A DNA stretch of 64,000 nt. Source: Adiantum capillus-veneris. Taxonomy: Eukaryota > Streptophyta > Polypodiopsida > Polypodiales > Pteridaceae. Positions 20,030 through 32,969 of the stretch are shown here, piece after piece. Where the stretch lies: positions 56,148,619-56,212,618 of the forward strand of contig CM043952.1 of the NCBI GenBank assembly GCA_014529385.2, given 5' to 3'. Each line of letters begins with the position of its first letter. Positions within the stretch are counted from its first letter, which is position 1. Both the position numbers and the translations under genes were made by a program. The notes below the pieces were generated by a model that saw only the letters and a list, made by a program, of their open reading frames with translations, had not been told where the DNA came from and did not search any database.

Positions 20030-21402
20030 GGTGGTAAGGTACTCTCCTAGGATCGAACTTGAAGTGGTTCATTAGGTGATTCTTGAACACTGGGAGGTGT
20101 GGATTCCTTTGTAGCTTTATGGAGGTCCCTATTATAGGTGGAGGCTGTGGAGAAGCTTTTACCGCTATGGATGCATTACATGAGGAGCTAGAAGCTTCAT
20201 GGGACTCCCCCCTTCCTGATCTAGGTGGAACAAATCGTTCTTTCTTCGGTACCCAAACTAGCTCTGGAGCGGGTGTGTAGTATTCTATGATTTTTTTCCT
20301 TTCGTGATTGTCGATTCTTTTTGGAGCTACGGGATTGGACTCACATGGGTCAGGTGACAAGTAAGAACACAATCTAAATTTGGTATCCAGATTTGATCGT
20401 TTCTTGATAGTAGCCTTGGGCTTCCAATAGTCGTTTAGGAATCCACCGCCACATTTCCTTACATTTCTTGGAGTGAGTGGGACGTTTCTTACAAGGTGCC
20501 AAAAATTTGGGCTTCTGTTTTTTAGCACTAGCTATAGACGCTAAAGAAGATTTAGGGATCCATTTGTATGTTTTCTTCGTTATATTAGGATGAGTCTTGT
20601 CAGAAGCTATATGCATTGCTTCTAGCATATTTAAGGGTACAAGTGGTGGCAATTTATCCCCCTCATGTGTTACCCAGGCCGTCCCCCTGTTTCCCCAAGT
20701 GCCTATGGTTGCTGCTAGGTGGACCCAATCCACATTATCCGACTCAGTCATCCCAGGTAGTACATCCATATAAGGAGAATCTTCTCCAACATCAGTGTCC
20801 GCTTTACACGTGTAACAATACTGCAATGGGGCCGAGTGAACTGTGGTGTCAGATCTATGATCAATTATAAACCTGTTTCCTAGGGGATGTGCTTGACCGG
20901 TTACAAGATCCACTCTAATGACAGAATCTTGGAACTGTAGGTAGACTTGGTTTTTAGACCAGTCATGCACCATTTTTGCTTCCCTCATGAAAGGACGTCC
21001 AAAGATCATCTCCGATGCCATAGTGTGTTTGGAGAAATCCATAAAAATGAAGGTAATTCTTATTTTATGTCCAAAGAACTTAATCTTGAGATCCTCTAGC
21101 ATCCCAATAGGTTTAACAATAGACCCATTGGCCATCTCCACTACTATGGTTGTGGTCACAAGTTGAGGTCTTTCCATAGTTTCCTAGAAATTTTTTGTCA
21201 CAATGCTAACCCCAACGCCACCATCAAGGATTCCCTTCACAGTTAATCCCTTAGTAGTGATTGGTATGGTTGCATTGGATTTATCTCCCTCAAAGTATTG
21301 TCCCAACTTATTGACATGTATTTCTATAACAAGGTTCTCATCTAGGTTGGGTTGTGGATCTGATTGTTCCTCCTCTATTGGCATCTCCCCAGATCCATCC
21401 AT
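20030..21402 (-). pseudogene. Protease and C-terminal region of the 20-kb element
   Basis: The minus strand carries a retropepsin-like aspartic protease: GLTVKGILDGGVGVSIVT near 21200-21260, with D-G-G as the catalytic triplet as often seen in plant Athila/Tat elements, then VVEMANGS and the flap-side MIFGRPFMRE near 20990. An in-frame stop lies just left of 21187. Downstream the frame continues for about 200 codons of unrecognised sequence containing two copies of a W-I-P-K motif (YKWIPKSSL, WRWIPKRLL), and a third in another frame (LVWVPKKERF near 20240), so at least one frameshift has occurred. No RT follows. Confidence 0.65.
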
Positions 21403-22393
21403 CTATGCAAATTGTGGTAGCCCAAACTTCAGTTCTCCATTGAGGAAGGCTCGAAGAGCTGAGACTAGCTTGAGGTCTTTATATAGTTTGGACATGATGG
21501 TGGTTCTAACTTCTGAACACATGAAATCCATCAATTTGGCAATGTTTAACGGCATCTTTTGGACTTCCGTCCCTTCACGTGGGGAAGATGGCATCTCCAT
21601 TTCTTCGATAGGATCAGGTAGTCCCTCTGTAAACATTCTTTCCATCAAGAAGTGAGTACACCCACTTTCCCATGACTTTAAGTTACTTTTTTCTTGGATG
21701 ACCCTAGGTATGGCTAAGGGTCTATGGACTTGGTGAGGTTGTTGTTGCATAGGGAACACGGTGTCTGTAATCTGGATCTACCTAGGTGCTAGTTTTAGAT
21801 CCCTTTGGGTATCTTCTACCAAACTCCTTGATTGCTTGACTCACTCAATCTCCTCTATAGGATTTGGATAAGTTCATATCTTCTTCTTGGATCCTGGCCA
21901 TTGTGGCTCATGAAGATCTTCCTTGTTGGTTTCTATCTTAGCGGTCATTTTGGTCTCCATGGTTTCACCTGAATCAGAATCCTCGTCAGAGTCGTTCATA
22001 TATACGGGGTCGTCACCAGTCCCTATGTCGGTCTTTGAACTGGGGTCTAACTTCGCTGCTTTTTGTGATCTCTTCCTTCGTGTTTTCTTCTTTTCTGAGA
22101 TTGGGCAATTGATGTCGTGTTTCTTTCTTCAAGAATATAAATTTGTTTTTGGAGCATCGATCGTGTGAGTACGTTTACTGGTACCACCGGCGTACTTTGT
22201 GATGGCTCCTCGGTAACTCAATCAAGTTTAATGGCGTGATCTTTGGTGCATTTGGATTATTTGGACATAGGGCAATCAAATGATCTATGCCACATCAATT
22301 ACACATGAGTATCGGCATTGTAGACATGCTCGCTTGATTGGTTTGCATTAGTGTGGCGTTCTTTTGTAGCCTAATAGGACACTCGGCTACACA
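21403..22393 (-). pseudogene. Gag C-terminal part of the 20-kb element, left of the nested Gypsy
   Basis: Adjoining the nested Gypsy, the minus strand reads through the second half of a zinc knuckle (HCVAECP). Near 22280-22320 is another knuckle, CX2CX4HX4C, with the residue after the first Cys-Asn replaced by TGA. Further left (21403-21759) an open frame of 118 codons of unrecognised linker leads into the protease in the same frame, after one in-frame stop at 21403-21405. Stops and frameshifts show it is inactive. Confidence 0.6.
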
Positions 22394-22398
22394 ATGTG
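22394..22398. repeat. Target-site duplication ATGTG, left copy
   Basis: ATGTG precedes the left LTR of the nested Gypsy and is repeated at 33462-33466 after the right LTR. It lies within a gag zinc knuckle of the host element. Confidence 0.85.
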
Positions 22399-22905
22399 TG
22401 TAGTTTCACTAGGTGGGAACGCTCTCCTATGAGACGGGCAGTGAATCAATCAGTAATTACTACGATAATTACCATGGTAAACCAAAGGCATATAAATAGG
22501 GCCCATTACATTGTAATCGGGTTAGCATTTTGGTTGGCATTTGTTGGCAATTATACTCGAGCTAACAATCATTGGCAGTTGTTGTCGGCTATACTCTGTT
22601 CATCCTTTTGTTCATAAGCCACATCATCTTCATTGTAATCCTTCATCTGTAATTTTTATTACAGCAGTACAGTATATTCCAGTTATACCTATTTTGTACT
22701 CAGTTACTCTGAATCTGAATCTGAATCTGAATATGAATCTGAATATCATTCTCAGTACTTAGTCTAGTTCTTATTCCAGTAGATGTATTCCAGTTCAACT
22801 TCCGTTCCTTTGTCCAGTCTACTGTCTGAACTAATACATCACTAGTAGCTGTAAGCTTCTAACACTGGAATAATTAGCTATCTCAAGAGATCAGCTCCAG
22901 TTCCA
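22399..22905 (+). repeat. Nested Gypsy 5' LTR
   Basis: 507 bp, starting TGTAGTTTCAC and ending TTCCA. A TATA box, TATAAATA, is at 22491-22498. A GAATCT-type hexamer repeat at about 22705-22750 is 12 bp longer than in the other LTR. A possible primer site starting TGGCGATCACG begins two to three bases after the LTR; I cannot assign its tRNA. Confidence 0.9.
22491..22498 (+). promoter_or_regulatory. TATA box of the nested Gypsy LTR
   Basis: TATAAATA preceding GGGCCCAT; conserved in the 3' LTR at 33062-33069. It is a good match to plant core promoters and would give U3 of about 120 bp. Confidence 0.6.
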
Positions 22906-22985
22906 TTTTGGCGATCACGATGGCTAGAGCTAAAGCTCGTTGACTGAAACGCTCTTCTCCCAGTTGGAAGTTCTCAGCTCCAGCA

Positions 22986-24502
22986 ATGGTACCCAAAATC
23001 CGTTGTGGCCGAAAATCAACCAACCATGTTGATCCTATTCCTGAGGAGTCGAGAAGAGAATCTGATCCTAAGCAAGAGAGGGTGACTGACACTGAGGCTC
23101 GTGAGGAGCATAGTCAGGTTGATGAGACGCAGGACTCACAGTATTCCAGTCACTCTAGACGCAGACGGGCAGAACGGGAAGCACGAAAGGCCAAAACTTC
23201 TCGGTCCAGGCAGGGGGATGAGGGTACCAAAGGGAGTAAAGGTAGTCGCCACACTTCCAGTAGAAAAGCCAAAGAGGACACTGACACAGAGACACAAACA
23301 AATATTGATTGGGATGCAGATACTGACAACTGTAAGAAGACTCCAAAGCGCCGTTCAAACTCTAAGAAGAGAAGCGGCAGAACCAGCGGTAATCGGAATG
23401 ATTACACATCCTCAATGAAAATCTCTTTTCCAGTATTCAAAGGGGGGCAAGAAGGATGATCCGGATGTTCACATCCAGGCTTTTGAGCAGTACGCAGAGC
23501 TGAAAAATATTGATGAGGATGATTGGGGGGGATACTTTCCGCAAACCTTGAAGGAGGCAGCGAGAAAGTGGTACTACCATTACCCCGCTTGTCAGCTTAG
23601 ATCCTATAACAAACTACTTAAAGCCTTCAGACTGGAGTATTCCGATAACAGAGGTGATGAAGATATTCTTTGTGAATTGGATAAGATCAAGCAGCGGAAT
23701 CTGCCAGTCCAAAGCTATGTGGAGAAAATCAAGGAGCTGACAAGGCAGTTGCAGGAACCGCCATCAGAAAAGCGACTGCGTGCATGGTTCTTGAATGGCT
23801 TTCTAAGCAAGAATCTTAGAGAGCAGGAGGTACTAGCACCAACCAAGAAATTCAATGATCTGGTACAACGGGCACTGAAGCCAGAGCAACAGGCCAAGAA
23901 GGAAAAGAGCCATAAAAAGAGAAGATCCAGTAGCAGTAGTTCTTCTACTGAGAACTCTGATTCTAGTGAAGTGTCCAGCAGCTCTGAAAGTAGCTCTAAC
24001 GCGAGGTCCAAGGAAAAGTCAAAAAATGGATCTTGGACTAAGAAGATTGAAGAGATGGCTAGGCAGATTGCCGGGATTAGCCACACAAGACAACCACTGA
24101 GGAAAATGGAGACTTGGTGCTCAAAATGCAAATCCAAGGACCATGTTTCCAACGAGTGCCCACAGTGTACTTACTGTAAGGCCTTTGGCCATTTATGGAA
24201 TAATTGTGGTATTAGGATTCATCACTTTAAGAAAGGCAAAAGTGGTAGCCTATACGGAACCAGTAAGAGTGGAAACCGCCAAGGCCTCTCAGGAGGAGAA
24301 ACCAGGTACCAGTGGTACTGGTCCAGATAGAGGCAGATACCAAGCGGGTACTGGCCGAGGCCGAGGGCGTGGCAATTTTCAAAGCCGGAGTTTAAATTGC
24401 TATACTTGTGGGAAGTATGGGCATTTCACGGCTCAATGTCCAGATACACCTGCACCTGCTACGAGGCAAAGGCACCAGAGCCGGTTCCAGTACGGGCAGT
24501 AA
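22986..24502 (+). pseudogene. gag: Nested Gypsy gag
   Basis: Begins MVPKIRCGRKSTNH at 22986 with a basic, charged N-terminus, then the gag core (KISFPVFKGG, AARKWYYHYP, LPVQSYVEKIKELTRQ). A serine-rich basic tract (KKRRSSSSSSS) precedes three zinc knuckles of CX2CX4HX4C type near 24118-24205 and 24397-24440 (CSKCKSKDHVSNEC, CTYCKAFGHLWNNC, CYTCGKYGHFTAQC). The frame shifts near 23450 and again near 24300, and a stop follows the last knuckle, so this copy is not functional. The first ATG of the frame lies about 80 bases after the LTR. Confidence 0.8.
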
Positions 24503-25990
24503 CAAGGAGCAAAGGAGTGGTAATTGAAGAAATTCCATATACTCTAGAAAAACCAGTCACTACTGAAAGCAGCAAATGGGCTCAACAGAGCGAGGTATGG
24601 AAGGCCAAGGGTAAAGAGAAGGTGGTAGATGAATGGCAGGAGCAGAGAGAACTAGCGGCAAAAATCATGGAGGATTTAGCCAAGAAGCTGCCAGAGCAGC
24701 CAGAAAGTTTTGAAGCCCGAGTCATTCAGAAGATACCAGCCCAATCTACTGAGAAAGATCAGTCAATGCCTTGCATACCTGAGACCATGTTGGCTGCGGT
24801 ACAAGGAATGATTGGAGAGCTGGGAGTTGATGGAAGAACTGGAAGCACTGCAAGGGGGGAATGGCAGTGTGAAGATATGACCAGTTCTTCGAGCTCCAAC
24901 CAGTCTGATTAGGAGAAAGAAGAAATCCATGTTAAGATCTGTGATAGACTTCAGAAGCTTACTGTAGAGCTGGAAGATATCACAAGAACCTTGCCTGAAG
25001 TGGCGAATTTCATCAGACAACGAAGGAAAGCTGAAGTGGAGGCTAGAACAGTTGATATGACGGCTGTCCAAGATGATGAAGTACCGCTCATTCAGGTAGA
25101 TTACAAGATTTGGAAGCAATGGGAACCACTTCAAGTGTTATCTTGGATGGAGGAGCAGGAGTCAATATAATGGAAGTACCTCTGTAGAAGAGGATGGGCA
25201 TCACAAATATAAAGCCAGCACCGTTCAAAGTGAGAATGGCAGATCACAGAGTAGTATAAGCTACTGGCATGATTGAAAATATGCAGATAAGAGTAGGCAG
25301 GGAAAAATTTAAAGCCAGTTTCCTAGTTCTGGATGTACAAGGGGCATATGGGATGCTGCTAGGGCGCCCATGGTTGAGAATATCACATGTTATTCACGAC
25401 TATGCAAATCAAACCTTAACCATACAAGGGGTTAGCGGCAGAATTCGGATCCAGACGAACAATACTAGGAGTTGGAGAAAAGAGCTGAGGCCGAAGGAAT
25501 TATGCCAGAAATACAAGGCAAAGAAGATTGAATGAATGTTGGCAGCTTTGAACAGATTTCCTCTAGCAAAAATTGACTTGAATGCAATTTTATTGAACAA
25601 AGAGCAGGCCGACAAGCAAAAAAAGCAATTCCCATATCAGTTTACTGAAATCAATACAGGAGAAAGATCAGTTCAGTTAACTGGGAGGCTGGAGGAATCG
25701 GCTGAAACTGGCATGGCAGAGGAGCTAGTGAATTCTGGAGAGCACACAGTGAATCAGAATGTTGATTCAGAACTTAACGGGCCATCTTGGGATTATGCTG
25801 AGGAATCGACTAAGAGAAAAGGAGGTGAGCCTAATTGGTTGCTTCCAGACGACCAAGAAGTTGAAGAATGGAACCTAGGCTCTGAGGATAGTCCTAGGAT
25901 GATCAAGGTTAATAAGCATCTCAATCCTACAATGAAGGAAAAGGCACGCAGGATGTTCCATAACTACAAAGACGTATTTTCCTAGGAACA
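24503..25990 (+). pseudogene. Nested Gypsy protease region and linkers
   Basis: The linker after gag ends in an acidic, serine-rich stretch. Near 25128-25160 is the aspartic protease motif VILDGGAGVNIM, followed by FKVRMADHRVV and the flap-side GAYGMLLGRPWLR (about 25340-25375). A stop or frame change separates the two halves. The linker to RT (25536-25985) ends in NYKDVFS at a TAG. Confidence 0.7.
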
Positions 25991-27310
25991 CACGGACCTG
26001 AAAGGGGTGGATCCCGAAGTATGCGAGCATAGGATACCGTTGAAGCCAGATGCGCGGCCAGTACGCCGCAAAGATACCGAATGAACCCCAACTATGCTAA
26101 GAAGGTCAAGGAGGAGATTGACAATCTTCTCAAGGCTGGGTTCATCACAGAAGTGGCCAGTATCGATTGGCTGTTTCCCATAATCGTAGTTCCCAAGAAG
26201 AATGGGAAATTGAGAGTTTGTGTTGACTATAGGAAACTCAACGCCCAAACTATTAAAGATCCATTCACATCGCCTTTTACTGACATGTTGCTTGATGAGA
26301 TTGCAGGATACGAAATGTATAGTTTTATGGACGGTTATAGTGGCTATAACCAGTTACAGATCGCTCCTGAGGATAGAGCAAAGACCACTTTCATCACCGA
26401 GTGGGGAGCTTTTATGTATCTGGTGATGCCTTTCGGCCTGTGCAATGCACCAGCTACTTTTCAGCGGTGTATGATGGAAATGTTCAATGAGTTCCTTCAT
26501 CGGTTCCTCGCCATCTTTATGGATGATTTACTGTATATTCAGATGAGGAACAACACTTACTATTCCTAGAAATGGTTTTCAAACGCTGTCAAGAGAAGCG
26601 GATTTGTCTAAATCCATTTAAATCCGTTTTCCTAGTCTGGAAGGGACAATACTGGGACATGTAGTATCCCGTAATGGAATAGAAATGGCCAACGATAAAA
26701 TCCAGTGTGTTCAGCAAGCCAAAGCACCCAGAAATGCATCTGAGTTAAGCTCTTTCCTGGGTAATATCAACTTCTACAGAAGGTTTGTGCATAAGTTTGC
26801 CTCTCAAGCAGTACCATTATATGAGCTCACAAAGAAGACCAGTAAGTTCAATTGGACTGATGAGTGTGAGGAAAGCTTTCAGAATCTGAAAAAGTCCATT
26901 ATCAGTAAACCAGTCCTCATGCAACCAAATTGGGATGTTATTTTCCATGTATAAGTGGACGCTTAGGGACTGGCAATGGGGGCGATATTGGCTCAGCCAG
27001 ATGGAAGGACTGATTATCCTGTTTATTTTGCTAGTCGTCGCAGATTCAGTCAGGCTGAACAAGGTTATACGACCACTAAACGAGAAGCCCTAGGAATGGT
27101 TTTTAGTGCTACAAAGTTCAGGCATTACTTGCTAGGCAAACTATTTCATTTCTATGTGGATCATCAGGCTCTTTTGTTCTTGATTAGTAAAGTCGTTATT
27201 CAAGGAAGGCTAATACTGTGGATGATGTTCCTCATGGAGTTTGAATTTTGAATTTTTCATAAGCTTGGCAAGAATCACTGTGGAGCTGATTTTCTATCCA
27301 GAAGTACAGA
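25991..27310 (+). pseudogene. pol: Nested Gypsy reverse transcriptase and RNase H
   Basis: RT motifs run from about 26080: VPKKNGKLRVCVDYRKLN, MDGYSGYNQLQI, MPFGLCNAPATFQR and the catalytic F-M-D-D near 26516. A frameshift directly after FMDDL changes the following Y/F-S motif. RNase H follows (about 26940-27240: FASRRRFSQAEQGY, TKREALGMVFSATKFRHY, VDHQALLFL). Several stops interrupt the gene (for example after 26569 and 26954). The absence of a chromodomain and the presence of VDHQALL place it with Athila/Tat-type Gypsy elements. Confidence 0.8.
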
Positions 27311-28490
27311 GGGTTATTAAGAAGCATCCTTGAGGGACGAACCAGTGGATGCTGACTTATTTCAGTTGGAATCAGGAGAATCAGTTGACCCTGAATAGTA
27401 TGATGCTTATCACTTTCTCAGGGTGCTTTCCCAGATGACTGGAAGCAGAACCAAAAGAAGCTTTGGTCATCAAGAGCTTGAAGTTTACTATCATCGGGGG
27501 TTCACTTTATCGATTGGGTGTTGATGGTATTCTTCGGCGTTGTGTGCCTATGGAAGGGAGAATACAAGCCATCTCAGAGGCACATAATGGCGAATCTGGT
27601 GGACGTTTTTCCAATGAAGTTACCTACAAGAAGATTTTGCAAGCTGGGTTATGGTGGCAAACATTAATAGCTGATGTTAGAAGTTTTTGCAAAACTTGTG
27701 ACATATGCCAAAGAATGGGTAGACCTACAACTGCAGATATGATTCCTTTAACGCCAGTACAATCACTGGGTGTTTTCATGAAATGGGGCTTAGATTTTAT
27801 GGGACCTTTTAAGAAGGTTACCCCCAGAAAGAACTAGTACATAGTAATGGCTACTTGTTATGTCACTAAGTGGGTTGAAGCTAAGGCTCTTCCTGACAAC
27901 ACATCCAAGTCAACTGCAAGGTTTCTATTGTAGAATATTGTATGTCGCTATGGATGTCCGGTAGAGATTGTGTCGGACCAAGGGACACATTTTATCAATG
28001 ACACCATGGAGATTCTACTGGATATGCTTTCAGTCAAGCATCGGAAATCTACCCCTTATTATCCTAGATGCAATGGACAGGCTGAAAGTAGTAATAAGAC
28101 AATTAAGACTATTCTCACTAAGGTTGTGTAGAAAAAGCCAGACTAGTGGGATTTGAAGCTCCAGACTGCTTTATGGGCGTATACGACAGCTTACAAAGTC
28201 ACTACCAGGTTGACACCATTCAGAATGGTGTATGGCACTGAAGCTATGGTTCCTATGGAGTTTGTTATCCCAAGTCTGATAATGGCTGTGAAATATGGGT
28301 TAGACTTTAGCCACAATCTGAAAAGGCGCCTGGATGAGCTTATGCAGTTAGATGAACTCAGGCAACGGGCTATGCTAGAACAAGAGATTGTTCAGCACAA
28401 CGAAGGAAGCCTTGGCATGATCGTAGAATTAAGGTCCGGGAATTTTAGAAAGGGGATCTGGTGCTCCTCTATCAGTATAGACTAGGTCCT
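27311..28490 (+). pseudogene. Nested Gypsy integrase
   Basis: The HHCC finger (EAHNGESGGRFSN, CKTCDICQRM) is near 27580-27720, and the core starts with KWGLDFMGPFKK near 27780. The second Asp is in SDQGTHFIN near 27973 and the Glu is in CNGQAESSNK near 28070. The tail TPFRMVYGTEAMVPMEF is near 28217-28265. At least three in-frame TAG codons are present (the first directly after TPRKN at 27835), consistent with cytosine-deamination decay. Confidence 0.8.
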
Positions 28491-28719
28491 AAGAAGCCAA
28501 ACCTGAAGATTGCCTAGGCAGGACTATTTGAGGTAGACTGGGTTTTCTCTAATGGCACAGTAAGATTGAAAGATTTATCTGGATTACTGCTGCCAAGAGT
28601 GTATAATGGGCAAAGATCAAGCTCTACTATTTCGAAGCTAGAGAGCATGGCCAGGAACAGGGTACTAGGGAGCTGGGAACTAAAGATCAAGAGATACCAA
28701 AATCATATATTTTTGGGCT

Positions 28720-31278
28720 TTTTCATGTGCATCCAGTTCCAGTTTCAGAACCAGTGCCAGTAGGACCAAGCCAGACTGGTACCAAGACTAGTACCGGTGT
28801 GATCACACCAGACTGGGGCCTAGCCCAGTTTCAGTGGGAACACAATATTCAATTTTTAAGCGCCCAATGGTCAGATGGCACTCCAATAGTAATCATTTCA
28901 AGGATGGGTAGAAGTCTTGTCCAATGCATGTTTGCCACGACAGCAGCGACGCACAAAAGTCTAGGAACGGCGAGTGGTGGAGCTTTTATGGCACAGACGC
29001 GTATAACAGTAAGGAGAGTCGGCATTTTTCCTCACAAATCTCCTGCACGACGATTCCCTCCTGTTGTCCATTCGCCATTGCCAAGCTCTCAGGTATCTTC
29101 GCTACAGCCGCAAACTTCGTCTTCTGAGGAGACAGTGGACTGTCGTCTCGCTTTGCCAGCAACACCTGGGTACGGCTTTGAAGCATAAAGTAAGTCTTCC
29201 TCTTCCTCACCTGTTTCGTCATCTTCACAGTGTATGGGTGGGAGGAAACATTCAGACAAGATGCAGGAATCTCTCAATGAAACCCAAGCCATTGTTAGTG
29301 CTGCAAAGGCAAGCCTTCCCATCATCCCTTACAGCAAGATTCAGCGTTACGTGTTCACTGACCAAGCTATGGCTTTGCTACAACTATGGGATTTACGGGT
29401 GGTTTTGCAAGCCACAAGAATTGCTTTTGACGCAGCCATCATCAAGCAGGTTCTCGACTCTTTCAATGCTGAAGATGGTAGTGCTATGGTATATGGCAAA
29501 AAGGTATCTGCCACACCGGACGACATAGCTTTTTCATTTCACATGCCAAATGAGCCCAAGCCGTCTGTGGCAACTCCACAGCATATCAACATAGTCTTGA
29601 AGGAGGATGAGGCTGCCAAGCGGAAAAGAAAAGCCAGTGGTCAAGGGATTCCACTGGCCAGATTGGAAGCTTTTGCTGCTTATAGGTTTGTAGTTGAAGC
29701 TGTCAGTCTTAAAAATAATCCAACATATATGTGTCAGAGAAGGTGTTTGCTATGCTGGCTAGCAAAGACATTGGATTCAAAGGTTTCTATCAACCTTTGT
29801 CAGATCTTGTCACACAATGTGCTTCAACAGACTGCCAAGTTGAAATCCCAGAGTGTATTTAAAGCTTGGTATGTTTGAAAATTTTTATATTGGGCAATTG
29901 CTCCAGAAGCTCATGACCATGTAAGAATGGCTTGGAGTCAGAAGCCAGTTCCAGTGTCCAAAAATATTGATTTGTCTTTGGATGAAGAAGCCACGGACAG
30001 TCAGACCACTCCGACTGGTCTGAAAAGGAAGGCTACCCAAGATGGATCTAGAAGCTCGAAGAAACCAAGGACGACACTAACGAAGAGCAGTGCTTTTCTG
30101 AAGCAGATAGAGAGTCAAGTCAAGACAGTGACTATTGAAACGACTCTAGTCAGCCAGGCTAACAAACAACTTGCTCAGACCACTGAAGTCAACCAGTTAG
30201 TAGGACAGATTACAATCACTACTGGTACTGGCAAAGACCAGGCAAAAGCAACTACCTCTATAAAGGTAGCAGAACAGTTGGATAAGGGCAAAGGTCAAAT
30301 GGATAAAGGCAAAGGTCCAGCATCTCCAACCCTACTGGGTGGCGTCTCCATCCCAAACAATGAAGAAGCTCTGCACCTGATGAAGAGGGACAGGTTGCAG
30401 CTGCTGCAGACCCATCCACTTAAAGGATGCCTCTTTCTACAAAAAATTGATTATACTGCCTTACCCTATATGGCTCCTGTTTTACAATGTATGAGCCCAC
30501 TGATTTTGACCCAGCAAAACAGTCAATGATGGATGTCCAATCCTCATGGAACACTATTGTCAACTGTATGGGACAGATGCTGGACGCTGCAGGGTCAGAA
30601 GAAGAACTGAATAAGGTTAAAGCTGAATTGAAGGGAGCTGAAGACCAGATTGAGAAGTTGAAGGAAGCACGAGACAACCAGAATCCGCACCACACGCTAC
30701 TTGAAGCTCATTCAGAGAGGTCTATTAAGCTACTGAAAAGCAAGTTAGCTAGGGCAAAGTCTGATATGCACATTATGAAGGAAGAAAGGGATGAGGCACA
30801 GAGAGCTGCAGGTCGGGCTGAAATGATGCTGAGAAAGAAGAGAGTCGACTTCAACTCCTTGATGCTTCATCATAAAGCTCTGAAGACTACCCTCATTGAC
30901 ATATATATTTCTAATAACTTGACTGAAATTTTAAATCCATCAGGCAATGCTGTCTTTGATCTGGAGAACTTGAAGTCTCTTATGGAGACCATGCAGAGTG
31001 ACTTGCAGCACAAAGTTGCTGAATATAATAATGCTATGGCAAATCAAGCAATCCTAGATTATATTGAACAGCAGAATTCCCTTGAAGAAGTAGAAGAAGA
31101 TAAGGAAGAAGAAGCTGATAAGGAGGAGGATGACCAAGACGAAGGGCATACTAATGATGATGATGATGATACCTCTCCTCCGTCTCCAGGACCTGGTACT
31201 AGTGGCACGGGGCCAACTGAAGGAAGTCAGCCACAGCCAGACCAGAATGAAGGGCAGAAGTCAGACACTCAGCAGTAG
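28720..31278 (+). pseudogene. Nested Gypsy extra 3' coding region (ORF3), coiled-coil
   Basis: Downstream of integrase are long open stretches not found in ordinary Gypsy elements. 29234-29878 has a globular-looking part (KIQRYVFTDQAMALLQLW) and a basic motif KRKRKASG. 29927-30529 has a second basic motif (KRKATQDGSRSSKKPR) that resembles a bipartite nuclear-localisation signal. 30487-31278 is strongly coiled-coil-like (EEELNKVKAELKGAEDQIE), with an acidic tail of E and D. The pieces are in different frames, so the gene is broken. I do not recognise a family. Its position and architecture match ORF3 of the Gypsy at 50617-59393. Confidence 0.5.
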
Positions 31279-31545
31279 CCAGAGGAACAACGACCTAGTG
31301 ACACTGGGCCAGCAAACTAGTCCCAACACAGTAGGGAGGACAGGAAAAGTAAAGTTATGGCTGAGGGACCAGCAGCTGATGAGCAGAATTCATTACAGCT
31401 CATCACACTAAACAGGAGATTGAGACATCAGCAGGCTCCCATAACCAAGGCAATATCTGGAGGATGATGATCTCCTATCTGATCTGGAACGCTTTGAGCG
31501 ACTGATCTGGAACGCTTTGAGCGACTGTATGTCGGGGCCAGGGAA

Positions 31546-32632
31546 ATGGTGGTGTACTGGAAATCAGTTGCTTTTCATGATCAAGAGACCTGCCATTTAC
31601 CTGCGCATCCTAGCACAGTCCAACTGCTGGAACGGGTACCTGAATGGATAATCATTGCTGAAGAGAGAGTGACCAATCCATATTTGCAAAGACAATCTAC
31701 TGCAGATTGTCGCTCTTTAGCTCTCGAATTAGAACTTCTGCTGGAAAACAAGCCAACCTACAAATGTATGAAGGATGTCAGAAATCAGTTGAAAGAGGTT
31801 TTGGTACAGATGAAGATTGCTAGAGGAGTCTTGGATCAAAGGGTGTGGGCCATTCTTGAAGATCAGACGGCCACCAGCAAAGGACCTCAGACCAGAATGT
31901 CAGGCGGAGAACGTGCAACTGCTCTCCAAAAACTGTTTTAGCTGGTGAGAGTAACCGGAAAAATGATCCAGCAAGAGAACCAAGCTGTTCCCAATTTCTT
32001 AGAATTTGTGTCTGATTCCCCGGTTCTCTTGTATGCCTTACCAGCAAGAGAGATAGAATTGCCAAGATTTTTTCCAGCACTTTATCCTCAACATCCAGAA
32101 CCAGTCGATCGCCTTACATATTTCAAGATTATTGATGAGCTCCAGAATTGGTATGAGCGATCGACTGTGGAATGGAAAACTTGGCAAACATTGTTCAATG
32201 ATGCTCTCCAACTCAATGATATTTAGGAGCTGAAACAAGAGATGCAGAGGATCAGGCTGTGTATGGGTCAGTGGAAGATTTAGATTAGAGGCCTCACCAA
32301 CATCACCAATCAATTGCTGTAACTTACTGTTGAGTCCTCTAAATTGCCTGAAAAAGGATATTGCAGCTAAGTCGGGCCTAGCACCACAGTATAGAGAGAT
32401 GGTTGAGATTCTTTTTGAAGCTTGGGTCAAAACCAATCAGCCTCTCCCAGAAGGATGGATCCATACAGCTTCGCATTGTCACAAGCTGGCCAGAACTAGG
32501 ATCACCAAAGGTAAACACACGCTCTATGATCCTGACACCAAAACCTATCATTCTCTTACGCCTTATGAAGTGGAGATGATCACGGAAAGGCGGGATCAGC
32601 TTGAGCAGGAGGCCATTTACATATTTATTTAG
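31546..32632 (+). pseudogene. Nested Gypsy further 3' coding-like segment
   Basis: Three open stretches (31546-31941, 31945-32226, 32330-32632) encode protein-like sequence, for example LERVPEWIIIAEERVTNPY, RLTYFKIIDELQNWYE and PEGWIHTASHCHKLARTR. They are separated by stops and frame changes. No family is recognised. Either a second 3' ORF of the element or the end of ORF3. Confidence 0.4.
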
Positions 32633-32969
32633 AAGGAGAATGCTGGCACTGGGACTTCCCAGATGCCATCCAGGCCCAAGGGTAAACGGAAGCTGGTGCA
32701 GTGGAAGGATACTGGGTAGTTTCATCTTAGAATTCAGTTGGAGGATTTTTCCTTCTCAACTGGAAGGTTGATATCAGCCTGTGTAGATGACGAGAGCTCT
32801 ACACTGACCTTTCCAGCTGACTCTCTATCATTGGTCAAGTCCGGTCTCTAGAGTCAGAGTCAGACGGTGGATTTTTCTCTTCAAACCAGAATCAAACAGG
32901 GGAATTTTTTTCAAAATTTTTGGAATCTTGCCAAAATTCAAGAAAGGACGGAAGGATGTAGACGGCTGA

